This document shows, one piece after another, positions 7,331 through 16,929 of a stretch of DNA of 32,756 bases; position 1 is the stretch's first letter, and each line of letters begins with the position of its first letter. The position numbers were made by a program, and so were the translations under genes. The notes beneath the pieces are model-generated. The model did no database searches. It was not told the DNA's origin and saw only the letters and a program-made list of their open reading frames with translations. Source of the stretch: an uncultured Fretibacterium sp. (GTDB lineage Bacteria > Synergistota > Synergistia > Synergistales > Aminobacteriaceae); the NCBI GenBank assembly GCA_937911045.1, contig CALEPX010000044.1:1-32756 (forward strand). The letters are read 5' to 3'.

Positions 7331-8652
7331 ACAACGGGTTGAGTTGCTGTTCCCGCATTGGTTTCCTCATAGGTAAAGACGGGACCTTTATTCGGGATGG
7401 CGGGGCCAGTGTATGTAAGATTGTGTTCCATGATAGCCAGAAGATTTGCTTTACGGAATAATGTACGTCCGCGCAGGATTTCAAAGGAGTGACCTCTCCC
7501 TCTGACGTTTTTCTCGCGAATAATGCGGTTCGTACATTCTGTGAAGCCGTTTGTAATCGCAATGGGGCAATCCCAGTAGTTGAAGATCTGTTCGTAGAAG
7601 TTCCGAACTGTCTTAACAAGATCTCTAAATCCTTTGTACAAGTCATCATCTGGGATGCTGTTAGCCCAAACCTCAAATTTCTGTTGTGCGTTTTCTTTGG
7701 ATGATAAGTCACTGTATATATTGAAAAAATCCTCCTTTAAATCATACGCAATTGCCAACGGTGCTAATGCCGGATTTGTTCGGCATCCACGTATTTTAGC
7801 TGCATTTTCCGAACTCAGATCTTTTGCACGAGTCCGAAGTGTATATGCGAGTCCATGCTTGGTCTTGATGCGGTTTTTCTTTGTCATGTTCTTCTGGATT
7901 TCGACCCTGACAGCATCGACAGCACGATTGGCGTATGCCACAAGATGAAAATGATCGATTACCCATGATGCATTCGGCATGGCATCTGCAATGCTCTTTT
8001 CAAAAGGTCGATACATATCAGTACATACCCAAAGAACTTTATCGGCATCTGGAAGTCCCTTAAAATACTCTGTCAATTGTGCTTGATTGCGTCCAAGAAT
8101 CATGTCATACAGAGTCCGGTGTTCCAGATCAGTAATAACTGTTACCTCCCCAAGTTTTTTGATTTTGATTTCATCCAGTCCGAGAAACACAGGCGTCTTG
8201 AACCGAAGGCTGCTTTGTTTTTCTTTCACGAAATCCTGGAACGTATTCTTGACAGTATTTGGTGCAACCATATACTCTGCGGAAACAGACTCAAAAGACT
8301 CGCTAAGAGCTTTTTGGGATATTGCGAGGAATGCTCTATCTGTCATACTCCGTTTCTCGTCTACGCCTTTGATAGACGGCATCCAAATATTCTGACAGCA
8401 TTTACAGCGTTTTCGTGGGACAGACAAATTCAGTCGACACGGTTGCCCCAACATGGGGGTGTCTACGACTGTCACGATCCTGTATCCGTGCTTATATAGC
8501 TTCTCCCCGCACTTTGGATAACTATCTGGCGTTTCCGCTGTATATTTCATACTTATCTCTGTATACGGGGTACCGTTTTTCCCAGTTTTGGGGGATGAAG
8601 CGTCCACGCAGAACCCGGGGATTGCAATCAGTTGATTTAATACTTCGCTCAT
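7282..8652 (-). CDS. ISL3-family transposase
   Basis: The 456-residue product from the ATG at 8652 (MSEVLNQLIAIPGF) has the ISL3 plan. An N-terminal zinc-binding region has YPKCGEKLYKHGY and RKRCKCCQ. A helix-turn-helix segment (YMVAPNTVKNTFQDF) follows. The DDE catalytic domain has VFLGLDEI (first Asp), WVCTDMYRPF (second Asp) and WVIDHFHL; the last acidic residue is in NGFTECTNRIIREKN. A GTG at 8718 would extend the frame but overlaps the hsdR stop, so 8652 is preferred. The last ~20 residues may come from flanking sequence, because the same bases encode the end of another gene in a second frame. The gene is intact and may be active. Confidence 0.93.
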   Translation of the reverse strand: MSEVLNQLIAIPGFCVDASSPKTGKNGTPYTEISMKYTAETPDSYPKCGEKLYKHGYRIVTVVDTPMLGQPCRLNLSVPRKRCKCCQNIWMPSIKGVDEKRSMTDRAFLAISQKALSESFESVSAEYMVAPNTVKNTFQDFVKEKQSSLRFKTPVFLGLDEIKIKKLGEVTVITDLEHRTLYDMILGRNQAQLTEYFKGLPDADKVLWVCTDMYRPFEKSIADAMPNASWVIDHFHLVAYANRAVDAVRVEIQKNMTKKNRIKTKHGLAYTLRTRAKDLSSENAAKIRGCRTNPALAPLAIAYDLKEDFFNIYSDLSSKENAQQKFEVWANSIPDDDLYKGFRDLVKTVRNFYEQIFNYWDCPIAITNGFTECTNRIIREKNVRGRGHSFEILRGRTLFRKANLLAIMEHNLTYTGPAIPNKGPVFTYEETNAGTATQPVVGPTNGRNLWMIRSAG

Positions 8653-8714
8653 TGATTTCTCCGTTTTCGTCAAAGATTGGGCTGGAGACTGGTATATCCC
8701 CAGCCACAAAAATG
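7282..8714 (-). mobile_element. ISL3-family insertion sequence (ends approximate)
   Basis: One transposase gene fills the space between the hsdR stop (8715) and the remains of a helicase operon (up to about 7330), giving ~1.4 kb, normal for ISL3. I could not find convincing terminal inverted repeats or the 8-bp target duplication by eye, so both ends are estimates. Inserted just after hsdR, it may be responsible for joining the restriction operon to the phage-like debris. Confidence 0.65.
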
Positions 8715-11700
8715 TCACTCCTTAGGTTGAGTTGTTTTCAGATATGCCATCAGTTCGGGCATATCAATCCTCTTATTCTGATCAACGAGATCAAAAATGA
8801 CCTCCGCAACGGCCCGCCATGTCTGCGGATCGGCAATGATTTTATCGGTAAGTGCTTCGAAATCATTGTTCTTCAAGGCGATAGCAGCCAACTTGATAAT
8901 CGTTTCCAGTCTGCCATCTTAGATAATGGCTCCTTTGGAATTCGTGCTGTTCCTGATCTGAATTCTGGCAACATCGTCCGCTGCCACATAATCAGCAAGT
9001 GCATTGATGGCACGAGCACCTGTCACTGGTGATACATCATTGCCCCATGCTTCGTTGATTTTCGCCAGAATGGCACTGATATAATCCTTTCGAGAAGATT
9101 TTCCGTCTCCGCCAGTCTGCATGGGCTTGAGCGGCTTGGCGCTTCCGCTGGTTGGATCAATGTCTAAAGCATTGATACGGTAATCAGCAAGAACCAAATC
9201 GCGTACATCCATTTCATCAAGAGAAGTGCCTTCGATACGGTGTGCCAACAGTTTAGCAAATCCGTAAAACACTTCCAGATCAGGTTCGCCAAGGTCTATC
9301 ACTTGAGTGATGTAATCATACGCTGAACAATACCTCTTCAAGCGCTTCCGAAATGCCATCAGTTTATCGATTGCAATGTTGATTTCATCGATACGGTTTT
9401 CCGCCTGCTTTTTGATGGTTTCATCCCCTGTGGCGATCGCCTTATCCAGGACACTTCTCCAAGTGGCGAATGCTGTCTGCTGTACATGCAGGGCTTCGGT
9501 CCAGCGGTCTGCCGGAGTTGCTACTGCCTGATATACTTTCTGGCGGTAAGAGTTTTTTTGGCGGTGTCCATAGTAGCAATAGACTTGTAACGAACCACCT
9601 TGTAAGACTCAAATTCGTCCTGTGTATAGATATCTGCGTCATCCAGAGCCTTTTTGATTTCATAGATGATATCCAAGATATAGACATGATCTTTACCAGG
9701 GAACGTCCTGTTCAGGCGGGAATAAGTCTGCACAATCTCGATATCATTGGCAATTCGCTTATCAATGTACATCGCACACAACTTGTGCTGATTAAATCCA
9801 GTCTGAAATTTATTCGCTACAACCAGAATTCTACGATCAGGGGCATCAAAAGCGCTCTCAACAGACTGATAACCGAGATTATTCATGTTCTGCTCGGTGT
9901 ATTCGTAGTCACGTTTGATGTAGGCGAACGGATTATCTTTCAAGTATTCGAACTCGCTCATAACTTCATCATCCTCGGTCATGATGCAGTTTTCGCCTTT
10001 CACTTTACCAGAGAAAGCCACCAGTGGTTCACCGGGGACCTTAAACTGAAGATGAGGCTCGATCTTACTCTTGTCATACTCAGGATGAGCATCAAGATAA
10101 GCGTCAATCGCATATTTATACCGAATGACAGATGCTCTGGACGAAGTGACGATCATAGCCTTTGCCTGCCCTTCAAGCGTCGTAGCAACATTCCTCACGA
10201 AGTGCTCGATAATGAATTCAACCTTACTGAGAACGTTGGTGGGATGGTGGGATTGCCAGTGGGCGATCGTGCGGATAGCGCTTCTAACATCAACCAGTTT
10301 ATCACTTACCACGTCTTCTTTCAGTTTGTAGGCAGTTCTGTACGGCATGTAGCCGAGAAGGACATCAAGGATATAGCCTTCTTCGATTGCCTGTCGCATC
10401 GGATAAAGGTGGAAGGACTCCGGAATGGCTTGCCCGGTCTTCGGATCGGTCTTATCACCAGGTCGGCCGAACAGCACTTTTGTTTCCGCTTTTGGTGTAG
10501 CAGTGAAAGCAAAGAACGAGACATTTTTAGGAATCGTCTTGCTTTCCTGCATCTGCAGGAAGTATGCGTCAATGGCATCTTCATCGGTTGTCTCGTCTTC
10601 GTTCAGTTTCTTTTTGTTCTGCTTTGCCGCAAACTTCAACGCTGCTTTCATCTTCCCAGAGAAAGATCCCTCCTGAGAAGAGTGTGCTTCATCAATCAGA
10701 ACAGCGAACTTAGCTCCCTCCAATGAAGGATCCTCTGCAATGGCGTCCAACGCATAAGGGAACGTCTGCAGCATAACCACAATGATTTCCCTCTTGTCAT
10801 GGATTGCCTTTGCCAATTGTTTGCTCTTGGCACCGGACACCTTGCCGTTCTCATTCCCACCGATCATTTCAATCAAGCCGACCGTCTTTTTTAACTGCTT
10901 GATGGTCTTTTTGATGTTGCTGTCCAGACCGATACGGTCTGTAACAACGATGACGGAAGATAGTTCACGCTCCCCCTGGCTGTTCATCAGCCGGATCAAC
11001 TCGTGAGCGATCCAGGTAATGGTTTCCGTTTTCCCGGAACCTGCGGAATGTTCGATCAAATACCTTTGACCCACGCCATTGCTCTTCACATCAGCAATAC
11101 ACTTGGTAACAACATCGTATTGATGGAACCGAGGGAACATCTGCTTTCTGACTTCTCTTAATCGTCCGATAAGATCTTCCTTCTTTTCTACTTCCTCAAA
11201 GACGAAGTTATGGAAGATGCGAAGCCAGTTGTCTTTGCGAAGAATGTCATTCCAGAAATATCCCGTGGGATAATCACTGTCTCCCTGCTCCATAGGCGGG
11301 TTTCCGGCGTGACCGTCTTCAGTCCCCCTGTTGAAAGGAAGGAAGGAAGCGGGGCTTGTTGCCCTCCAGGTTCGTACACATCCAAATTTCGCTTTCCGAA
11401 ATGGCGAAGTGTACTACTGCGCCACGCTTATACATAAGCAGGAAGTTTTTGCGGTTGGAGCCCGGTTCGATCGGTTTCCTTTCGTCCTGATATTCCCTGA
11501 TTGCGTCCTGTACAGACTGCGTCAGATCTGTTTTGATCTCGGCTGTAGCCACAGGAATACCGTTGACAAAGAATACCAGATCCATAGATTTGTTTCCGGC
11601 AGTCTGATAGTGCACCTGATGCATGACGCGCAGGATATTGTTGTCATAGAAGTTCTTCAGCTTCGGCAGTCTCGGATCGTCAGGATAATGACCAGAGCAG

Positions 11701-12017
11701 GTGATTGTCTGATATCCCGCCATCTGGAAGCCGTTGCGAAGAGTCAGCACCGTACCGTTAACTTCCAGAGACTTCACCAGAGCCAACTGAAGATTGCTCA
11801 TCCAGTTGCCCTTGAAGTTGTTTTTCATCTTTTCCACTTTGTCCGGTGCGGTCGTGGAAACCTACTCAATGAAGTCCGGAAGATATAATGCCGTTTGAGG
11901 ATCAAACCCATTATCATCCGGACTGATGCGCCAGTCGTCTTTCATGCCCAACTCGCCGAGCTTCCGTGAGATATACCGCTCGAAGTTGGACTCAAGATGA
12001 ATATTATCACTCGCCAT
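8715..12017 (-). pseudogene. hsdR: Type I restriction enzyme R subunit, multiply disrupted
   Basis: The gene starts at the ATG at 12017 (MASDNIHLESNFERYIS) with GAGGT upstream. The nuclease domain has DLVFFVNGIPVATAEIK (Asp and ExK). The motor has Walker A HSAGSGKTETITW, the DEAH box LIDEAHSS and FTATPKAET. Reading frame is broken four times: TAG at 11862-11864 (after LYLPDFIE); a 4-base gain in an AAGG/TTCC repeat at 11335-11349, after which the true frame continues FNRGTEDGHAGNPPMEQG; a 1-base loss at a run of seven A (about 9552-9558), the true frame continuing KVYQAVATPADRW; and TAA at 8919-8921, after which DGRLETIIKLAAIAL runs on in frame to the real stop at 8715. Restored, it would have ~1,100 residues, a normal length. 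HsdR supplies the ATP-driven translocation and cutting of a type I enzyme, so restriction is lost here. Confidence 0.93.
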
Positions 12018-12050
12018 GTTTAGTTACCTCGATAATGGTTTTTGTAGTTA

Positions 12051-12479
12051 TTAATAAGCATCATACATATGTTTGATTTCTTCCAAATCATTGCGGATAT
12101 CAATCTGTTCACAACATCCGAAGTGTGAGAGATATTCATTGATGCCCTCATTCGCCTTGTCCAGCATCTTTTGTTTGTAATTATCGAATACAAAACGAAT
12201 GTTGATACTGGTTTCGAGAAAAGGAAGTCCCGCATCTCTTAAGCGTATAACTGTGTATCCGGCCTGCGCAAATGTATTATCTCGAATGGTATCCTTGTCT
12301 ATCCGGTTGTGATGCATACTGTAGGAGTCATATTCTGCGATATAATTTTTTCCGCTAAAAGTGAACGAGACATCCGCCGTATATCTATCAACCGTCAGTC
12401 CATTGTTTTTGGCACAGGGATCCAGATATTTACGCGTATAATACAAAATCGCCTGTTCCGGTACTGATGTGCGCTTCAT
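12051..12479 (-). CDS. Vsr/DUF559-like endonuclease-fold protein in the type I operon
   Basis: The ~142-residue protein begins MKRTSVPEQAILYYTRKY at 12479, with GGAG about 10 bases upstream. A GTG at 12488 would add three residues. The middle has the restriction-like fold pattern YTADVSFTFSGKNYIAEYDS then HHNRIDKDTIRDNTFAQAGY and VIRLRDAGLP, which corresponds to the D...E-x-D-(G)...D..K(N)...GY-x-(V/I)IRxRExGLP pattern of Vsr- and DUF559-type nucleases. The usual Gly after the Asp is Ser here. The gene overlaps no neighbour and starts 6 bp after the upstream stop; hsdR begins 34 bp downstream. It may be an accessory nuclease or a nicking/repair protein for the methylated site. Unlike hsdR it is intact. 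Confidence 0.6.
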   Translation of the reverse strand: MKRTSVPEQAILYYTRKYLDPCAKNNGLTVDRYTADVSFTFSGKNYIAEYDSYSMHHNRIDKDTIRDNTFAQAGYTVIRLRDAGLPFLETSINIRFVFDNYKQKMLDKANEGINEYLSHFGCCEQIDIRNDLEEIKHMYDAY

Positions 12480-12484
12480 CGATA

Positions 12485-12946
12485 TCACTCTCCGTTTTCA
12501 TCACCAAAAAAGTCAGCTCCCGCCCCTTGGAACCAACCGCCCTGCCAGTCGGAGTGCAGCCACTCCGTGCCGTTCCAACGTAATAACATCGGTTCCAAGT
12601 ACATATCCTCTCCTTCCATCTGTGCAGAAACAAGGATGCGATACATTACACTATCTACGAACCCCTGATATCCCAGATCCAGTGACTCTTCACCCCCGGA
12701 ATAGAACTCTTCCAAATCAGATGCAAGATAATCCTGGACGGATCGCTCCGTCAGGTGGAACTGTTTCTCATCGAAGCCGTAGTCATGAAGAGAAGTCATT
12801 GCCAGTGACTCCAATTCATCAAGCAAGAATGCAGCATCCAGAAGTTTTGCTTTACAACGCCAGAGAAGAGAAGTGTTATCGGTGGTTGTTTGTTTCGGTT
12901 CCTTCTTGTGCAGATCGGATAACTTCAATACTTTGCCCATGGTCAT
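12485..12946 (-). CDS. Uncharacterised 153-residue protein embedded between hsdS and hsdR
   Basis: The start at 12946 (MTMGKVLKLSDLHKKEPKQ) is set by AGGAGG five bases upstream and by an ATGA overlap with the hsdS stop. After a basic, probably flexible N-terminus the protein is acidic and helical, with a hydrophobic helix (LLDAAFLLDELESLAM), then a compact region rich in Trp and Gly (WNGTEWLHSDWQGGWFQG). No signal peptide, membrane segment or known catalytic motif is visible. Translational coupling to hsdS suggests that it works with the modification complex, for example as an assembly, regulation or inhibitor protein. I do not recognise the family. Confidence 0.6.
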   Translation of the reverse strand: MTMGKVLKLSDLHKKEPKQTTTDNTSLLWRCKAKLLDAAFLLDELESLAMTSLHDYGFDEKQFHLTERSVQDYLASDLEEFYSGGEESLDLGYQGFVDSVMYRILVSAQMEGEDMYLEPMLLRWNGTEWLHSDWQGGWFQGAGADFFGDENGE

Positions 12947-14241
12947 TTCTCCTCCTGATCTCTGCAATCAATTTTGCCGGTGACTGCATTATATATAATT
13001 GATTTTCTGTATTCTTCGAGTTTTTCTATCATAGCATTCTGCTTATCTATAGCCATGTCTACAGCACTTTCCATCTTGACAATATTTGAAGCGATTGCCC
13101 GCTGTTCGTCTATTGGCGGCTTCGGGATAAGTAATGTTCTGCCGAGGTCATCATATGTAAGCCCCTGTCTGATACCTTCACCCATGCTATAGAACACTTT
13201 CATAAGGTCGTATGCGTGAAGAAGATATCGACAATATGTAGAGTTAAAGCCCTCGGTTGGTGTGACTGTGACATATGCGGATGTAATAATCCCGCGTTCC
13301 ATAACCAATCCAGTCATTAGACTATGTCTGTCATTTTGCAGGTCCATCAAGCGTAATACAATATCGCCAGCCTCGATGATATTGTATCCCTCAAAAGAAG
13401 CAGGGAGTCATCCCCCGTTGGTCTCGATATCTTTCCTCTTAATCTTTCCATACATAAGCGTGACTAGGTTCTTCTCAATTAAACCATTGTTCTTGTTTTT
13501 GCGCGGGAGCATCGCAAAACGCATAGGAATAACGTCCCAGTGTAACGGAACAACTGGCATCCAAGCAATACCTGACTCTTTTACTTGACCAGACAAATCT
13601 CCATTCACAGCTTTAATAATTGCGGATCTTTTATACTCCTCCAATTTCTCAATAATCTTCTTATGCTTTTCAATCGCTTTGTCGATTGCAGAGCATTTGA
13701 AATCGAGATAATCAGCGATGCGACGTTGCTCAGTCAATGAAGGAATATAAACTTTAATGTCTCCAATACTGCCGGCGGAAATATGAACAACCTTTAATTT
13801 GTATTTGTCATGGCTTTTTTGAGCTTGCACATACGCACAATTCATCAGATAATTGATAAATCTCGGCTCCTGAGAATGGCGCATGACAATAATGTCCCAA
13901 CCTGCAAGACAATTGCCGTCGCCAAGATACACAATACTTTTTCCTATCTCGTCAATTAGTTCTCCGGTACACGCGAAAAGTATATCGTTTTTCTTGAAAT
14001 ATCTCGGTGACTTAACGGTACCTATGTTTATTTTGGAACAGCATTCTTGGAATGATTGGTTGTAGGAAGAGTATATTTCACCATATCTAACACAAGGTGT
14101 GTCCCCATTTTCATCAACATCTTCTTTTGTGATGCCGTTCCCTTTATACAACATCTCTGCTATAAACTTCGTCCTCTTAAGCTCTCATTCGTTTGGAGCG
14201 ACATCAAGAAAAAGAGCTTCGCTCGGCTTCATCTCTCTCAT
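12943..14241 (-). pseudogene. hsdS: Type I specificity subunit, two in-frame TGA codons
   Basis: The ATG at 14241 overlaps the hsdM stop (ATGA). The protein would have two target-recognition domains and two conserved helices: SLTEQRRIADYLDFKCSAID (central) and PPIDEQRAIASNIVKMESAV (distal), each followed by an IEKLEEY(K/R)-S-I repeat. TGA at 14185-14187 interrupts APNE-ELKRTKF, where the family has a conserved Trp (x-W-E-L-x-R). TGA at 13408-13410 interrupts IETNGG-LPASFEGYNI. No bases are missing at either point. HsdS chooses the DNA sequence that HsdM methylates and HsdR restricts, so neither activity is expected from this gene unless the stops are read through. Confidence 0.92.
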
Positions 14242-16298
14242 ATAAGGAACTCCTTCATAAACTCTTCGAGCCCGCTTTCCAGCTCTACGATTTCTTTTGC
14301 GATCTCTTCCGTTTTTTTCGGTTCTTCGTAGTGGTAGAAGAACTTGTTGAAGCTGATGTTGGTGCCTACCACACCGACTTTTCCATCCTGTAAAGGTCCT
14401 TTGTCTCGAACGGTTTCGTCAATCCAGGTTTCAGGCGCGAACGGCAGTACTTCACTTGCTATGTAATCTTCAAAAGATGTTCCCCACGGAATGTTCTCCA
14501 CATCCTTTTTTTCCGGATCGGCAAGATACTCGCCTTTCTTACCACGGATTAGTGGCTTATCAGAGCCTTTTACAGTAAAAATATCTCGGATCGCTTTTGC
14601 AAGTGCTGCCTGTGTCACTTCTGGCTTTACCATTTGTTTTCGCGTCTTCAGAGCAAATGCATCAGCCCATTCGTAAGGATGTGCTTCCACACGATTGAAG
14701 TGCCCGTTAATGATCGAGTTGCGCAAAATTAAAGCGTTTGCGCCAGACAATTTCTGTAAAGGCTTAAGGCTCATGAATTCATTAATTTTTGCCGGGTCGA
14801 TAGCCAATTCTGCACGAAGTGGACACTGCGTTGTGACTTTGCGGTACATAAACGTTTCTACAGGAACAATGACACTTTTGCCGTGATCATGACCGTCGAT
14901 ATATGTCGAAACAATCCAGTCTCTTTGCTCATCGGAAATCTCATACCGTTTATTTCCTTGATTTTTGCGCAAAGGGGTAAGCTTTTCCGACGCATCGATC
15001 AGTTGGATCATTCCTTTTCGATCATCGGGTTTGTTATTATTCAGGATCCATAGATACGTATTGATGCTGGTTCGATAAAATAGTCCGACTCCAAGTTTGA
15101 CAATGCAATCTACGTAGTCTTTCTCAAATAACCAGCGTCGAATGTTTGAGGAACCAGAGCCTGCATCACCTGTGAAGAGGGGCGATGCAGAAAGAACAAT
15201 ACCCGCTTTTCCGCCGCCTTCTGATACAGGGGCAAGTTTGCTGCACACATGCTGCAGGAACAGCATAGAACCATCGTCTATAGAAGGAAGCCCTGCACCA
15301 AACCGCCCTTTAAAACCAAGTTTGGCTTCATCATATACCGCTTCGGAAGATTGCACCCAATTCTTGCCGTAGGGCGGATTTGACAGCTGATAATTGAAGG
15401 TCTGGCCTTCAAACATGTCATTTGCCAGGGTATCTCCATACATAACATGAGCAGACATATCTTTAATGGAGTCATAGATGTCTTTATCAGCATTGCTGAC
15501 ATTTCGGAGCATGAGGTTCGCTTTTCCAGCAGCCCAAGACTCGCCTTCTTTTTCCTGATCATAGGGCACGATAACCGCCGGGGCAACCATTTTCTTGTCT
15601 TTGTGCCATTCTTCCAACATGTCCAGCGCGTCTGTAATAAATCCACCAGTCCCCATTGTTGGATCGTAAATCGTTCGCACAACGCCTTCATCGCTGTTCA
15701 GCAATTCCTCATCATTAGCGAAAATCATGCTTACAGCCAGTCTAACAATGTCCTTGGGCGTCATAAAATCCTCAGCGTCTTCAGCGATAGCCTCACCAAA
15801 CCGCTGGATAAGATGTTCGTAAATATTGGACATATCACGGTCTGACACAGTCTCGGGGGAGAGATCAAACCCGGCAAATCTACGGCAGACATCATACAGC
15901 ATGCCATGTTCATCCAACCGTTTACAGGTATCTTACATGCGAAACTGCATTAAGATATCTCTTGCATTCGGACTGAAACCGTCGATATAGCCCATCAACG
16001 CCTCAAATGTCTCAGATGCTCCGAGATTATTCAGCCGGAAGTTGGTAACGTTGAAGAACGGCTTTCCGGAATACTGACAGTAATTGTCGTGTTCACGTCC
16101 CCATTCTGCTTCATGTTCCTTTACGGCCTGAAGTACAGCATCCCTGGTCGGCTCTAATGCACATTCCAGTCTTCTCAAAAGAGAGAATGGCAGGATAATG
16201 CGATTGTATTCAGATCGCTTTATTACATCACGGACGTAATCCGCCACGCCCCAAATCTCGGCCTCGTAGTTAAAGGTTTCTTTTACATTAGTGCTCAT
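14238..16298 (-). pseudogene. hsdM: Type I methyltransferase subunit, one in-frame TAA
   Basis: The ATG at 16298 overlaps the stop of the upstream gene (ATGA). The N-terminal helical domain runs to DILMQFRM, where TAA (15933-15935) intervenes. The same frame continues DTCKRLDEHGMLYDVCRRFA and then the methylase: MTPKDIVRLAVSM, the AdoMet-binding motif DPTMGTGGFITDAL, and the catalytic LSNPPYGKNW. Without the stop the protein would be 686 residues, slightly long for HsdM (about 500-700). A downstream start such as TTG 15917 would yield the catalytic part without the N-terminal domain, which the family uses to contact HsdS and DNA. HsdM makes N6-methyladenine at the site chosen by HsdS. Confidence 0.93.
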
Positions 16299-16773
16299 TT
16301 ATTTTCTCCTCTTGCATGGTAAGGTGCTCCACTTTGGCTTTTATTTTATCGAAACAAAGGTCTTGTATTTCCTTGTTCCATTTTCTTCTGTCATAAGTTC
16401 CGGTTGATGAGCGTGCGGCGATGATCGTATCAGCCATTATATTGAGTTCATACGATGATACACATCCTAAAACCTCTGCCATCCAGAATATCAATTCTCC
16501 ACATACAACAGATCGCCCAAAAGTGCGATTGTGGTCTGTGTTCGCACAATACTCATAGATAAGATGCCAATATTGTGATGGCAAAGCCTTTTGGTAATCG
16601 ACCTCGACGCCTTGTGCTTTCGCATAATCGATATACCCGCCACCTGTCTGCTGATATCCGTTCTTCACCAGTCTATCGGTCACCGGACATGGAATGCTCT
16701 CTGTTCGAATGTACACATCCCTTACTTGTCCAATCGTCAAGAATGTCACCATCCTTTCAACCAAATTTTGCAT
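16288..16773 (-). CDS. Uncharacterised 161-residue protein, first gene of the type I operon
   Basis: The frame runs from the ATG at 16773 (MQNLVERMVTFLTIGQVRDV) to a stop that overlaps the hsdM start (ATGA), so it is coupled to hsdM. The GTG/ATG pair seven residues in is an alternative start. The protein is soluble, has scattered Cys and aromatic residues (YWHLIYEYCANTDHNR), a hydrophobic helix (ELIFWMAEVLGCVSSYELNI) and a Lys-rich C-terminus. I see no HTH or catalytic motif. Leading the operon under a strong promoter, it could be a controller or a companion of the modification enzyme. It is intact, unlike the hsd genes. Confidence 0.6.
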   Translation of the reverse strand: MQNLVERMVTFLTIGQVRDVYIRTESIPCPVTDRLVKNGYQQTGGGYIDYAKAQGVEVDYQKALPSQYWHLIYEYCANTDHNRTFGRSVVCGELIFWMAEVLGCVSSYELNIMADTIIAARSSTGTYDRRKWNKEIQDLCFDKIKAKVEHLTMQEEKINEH

Positions 16774-16791
16774 AAAAATAATCTTGTATAT

Positions 16792-16819
16792 ATTATACCA
16801 TATACGCGGGATTTTTCAA
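16792..16819 (-). promoter_or_regulatory. Promoter of the type I restriction-modification operon
   Basis: On the minus strand TTGAAA (16814-16819) and TATAAT (16792-16797) are 16 bp apart, and TGG precedes the -10, making it an extended -10. The start codon of the first gene is 18 bp further on, so the leader would be very short. The -35 lies inside one copy of the 24-bp repeat at 16807-16830. Confidence 0.7.
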
Positions 16820-16929
16820 CCTAATATTGCAGATAAATTGTGAATAATCAAATCCTAGTTTCAACCACTTTTTGCAAACGCTAGTTTTGTTACAAAACCT
16901 ATTTTCGGGGATTTTCAACCTCAGATTGC
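16807..16929. repeat. Two imperfect 24-bp direct repeats, 99 bp apart
   Basis: 16807-16830 and 16906-16929 are near-identical (21 of 24): CGGGATTTTTCAACC and CGGGGATTTTCAACC, each followed by a TNANATTGC-type end. A shorter related stretch (GTTTCAACC) lies at about 16858. The right copy supplies the premature stop of the truncated parA; the left copy supplies the -35 of the restriction operon. They may be the border of an insertion. No gene is present from 16774 to 16920. Confidence 0.5.

Noticed and set aside
8653..8718. GTG start for a longer transposase
   Set aside because: It overlaps the hsdR stop, so those codons are flanking sequence; the ATG at 8652 fits ISL3 transposases.
9470..10726. 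418-codon plus-strand frame opposite hsdR
   Set aside because: It is antisense to the well-conserved helicase domain of hsdR and matches no known protein; it is a by-product of hsdR codon use.
8715..16298. Stop-codon reassignment in the restriction operon
   Set aside because: Stops of all three types (TAA, TAG, TGA) interrupt the genes, together with two frameshifts, so a single changed codon cannot restore them.
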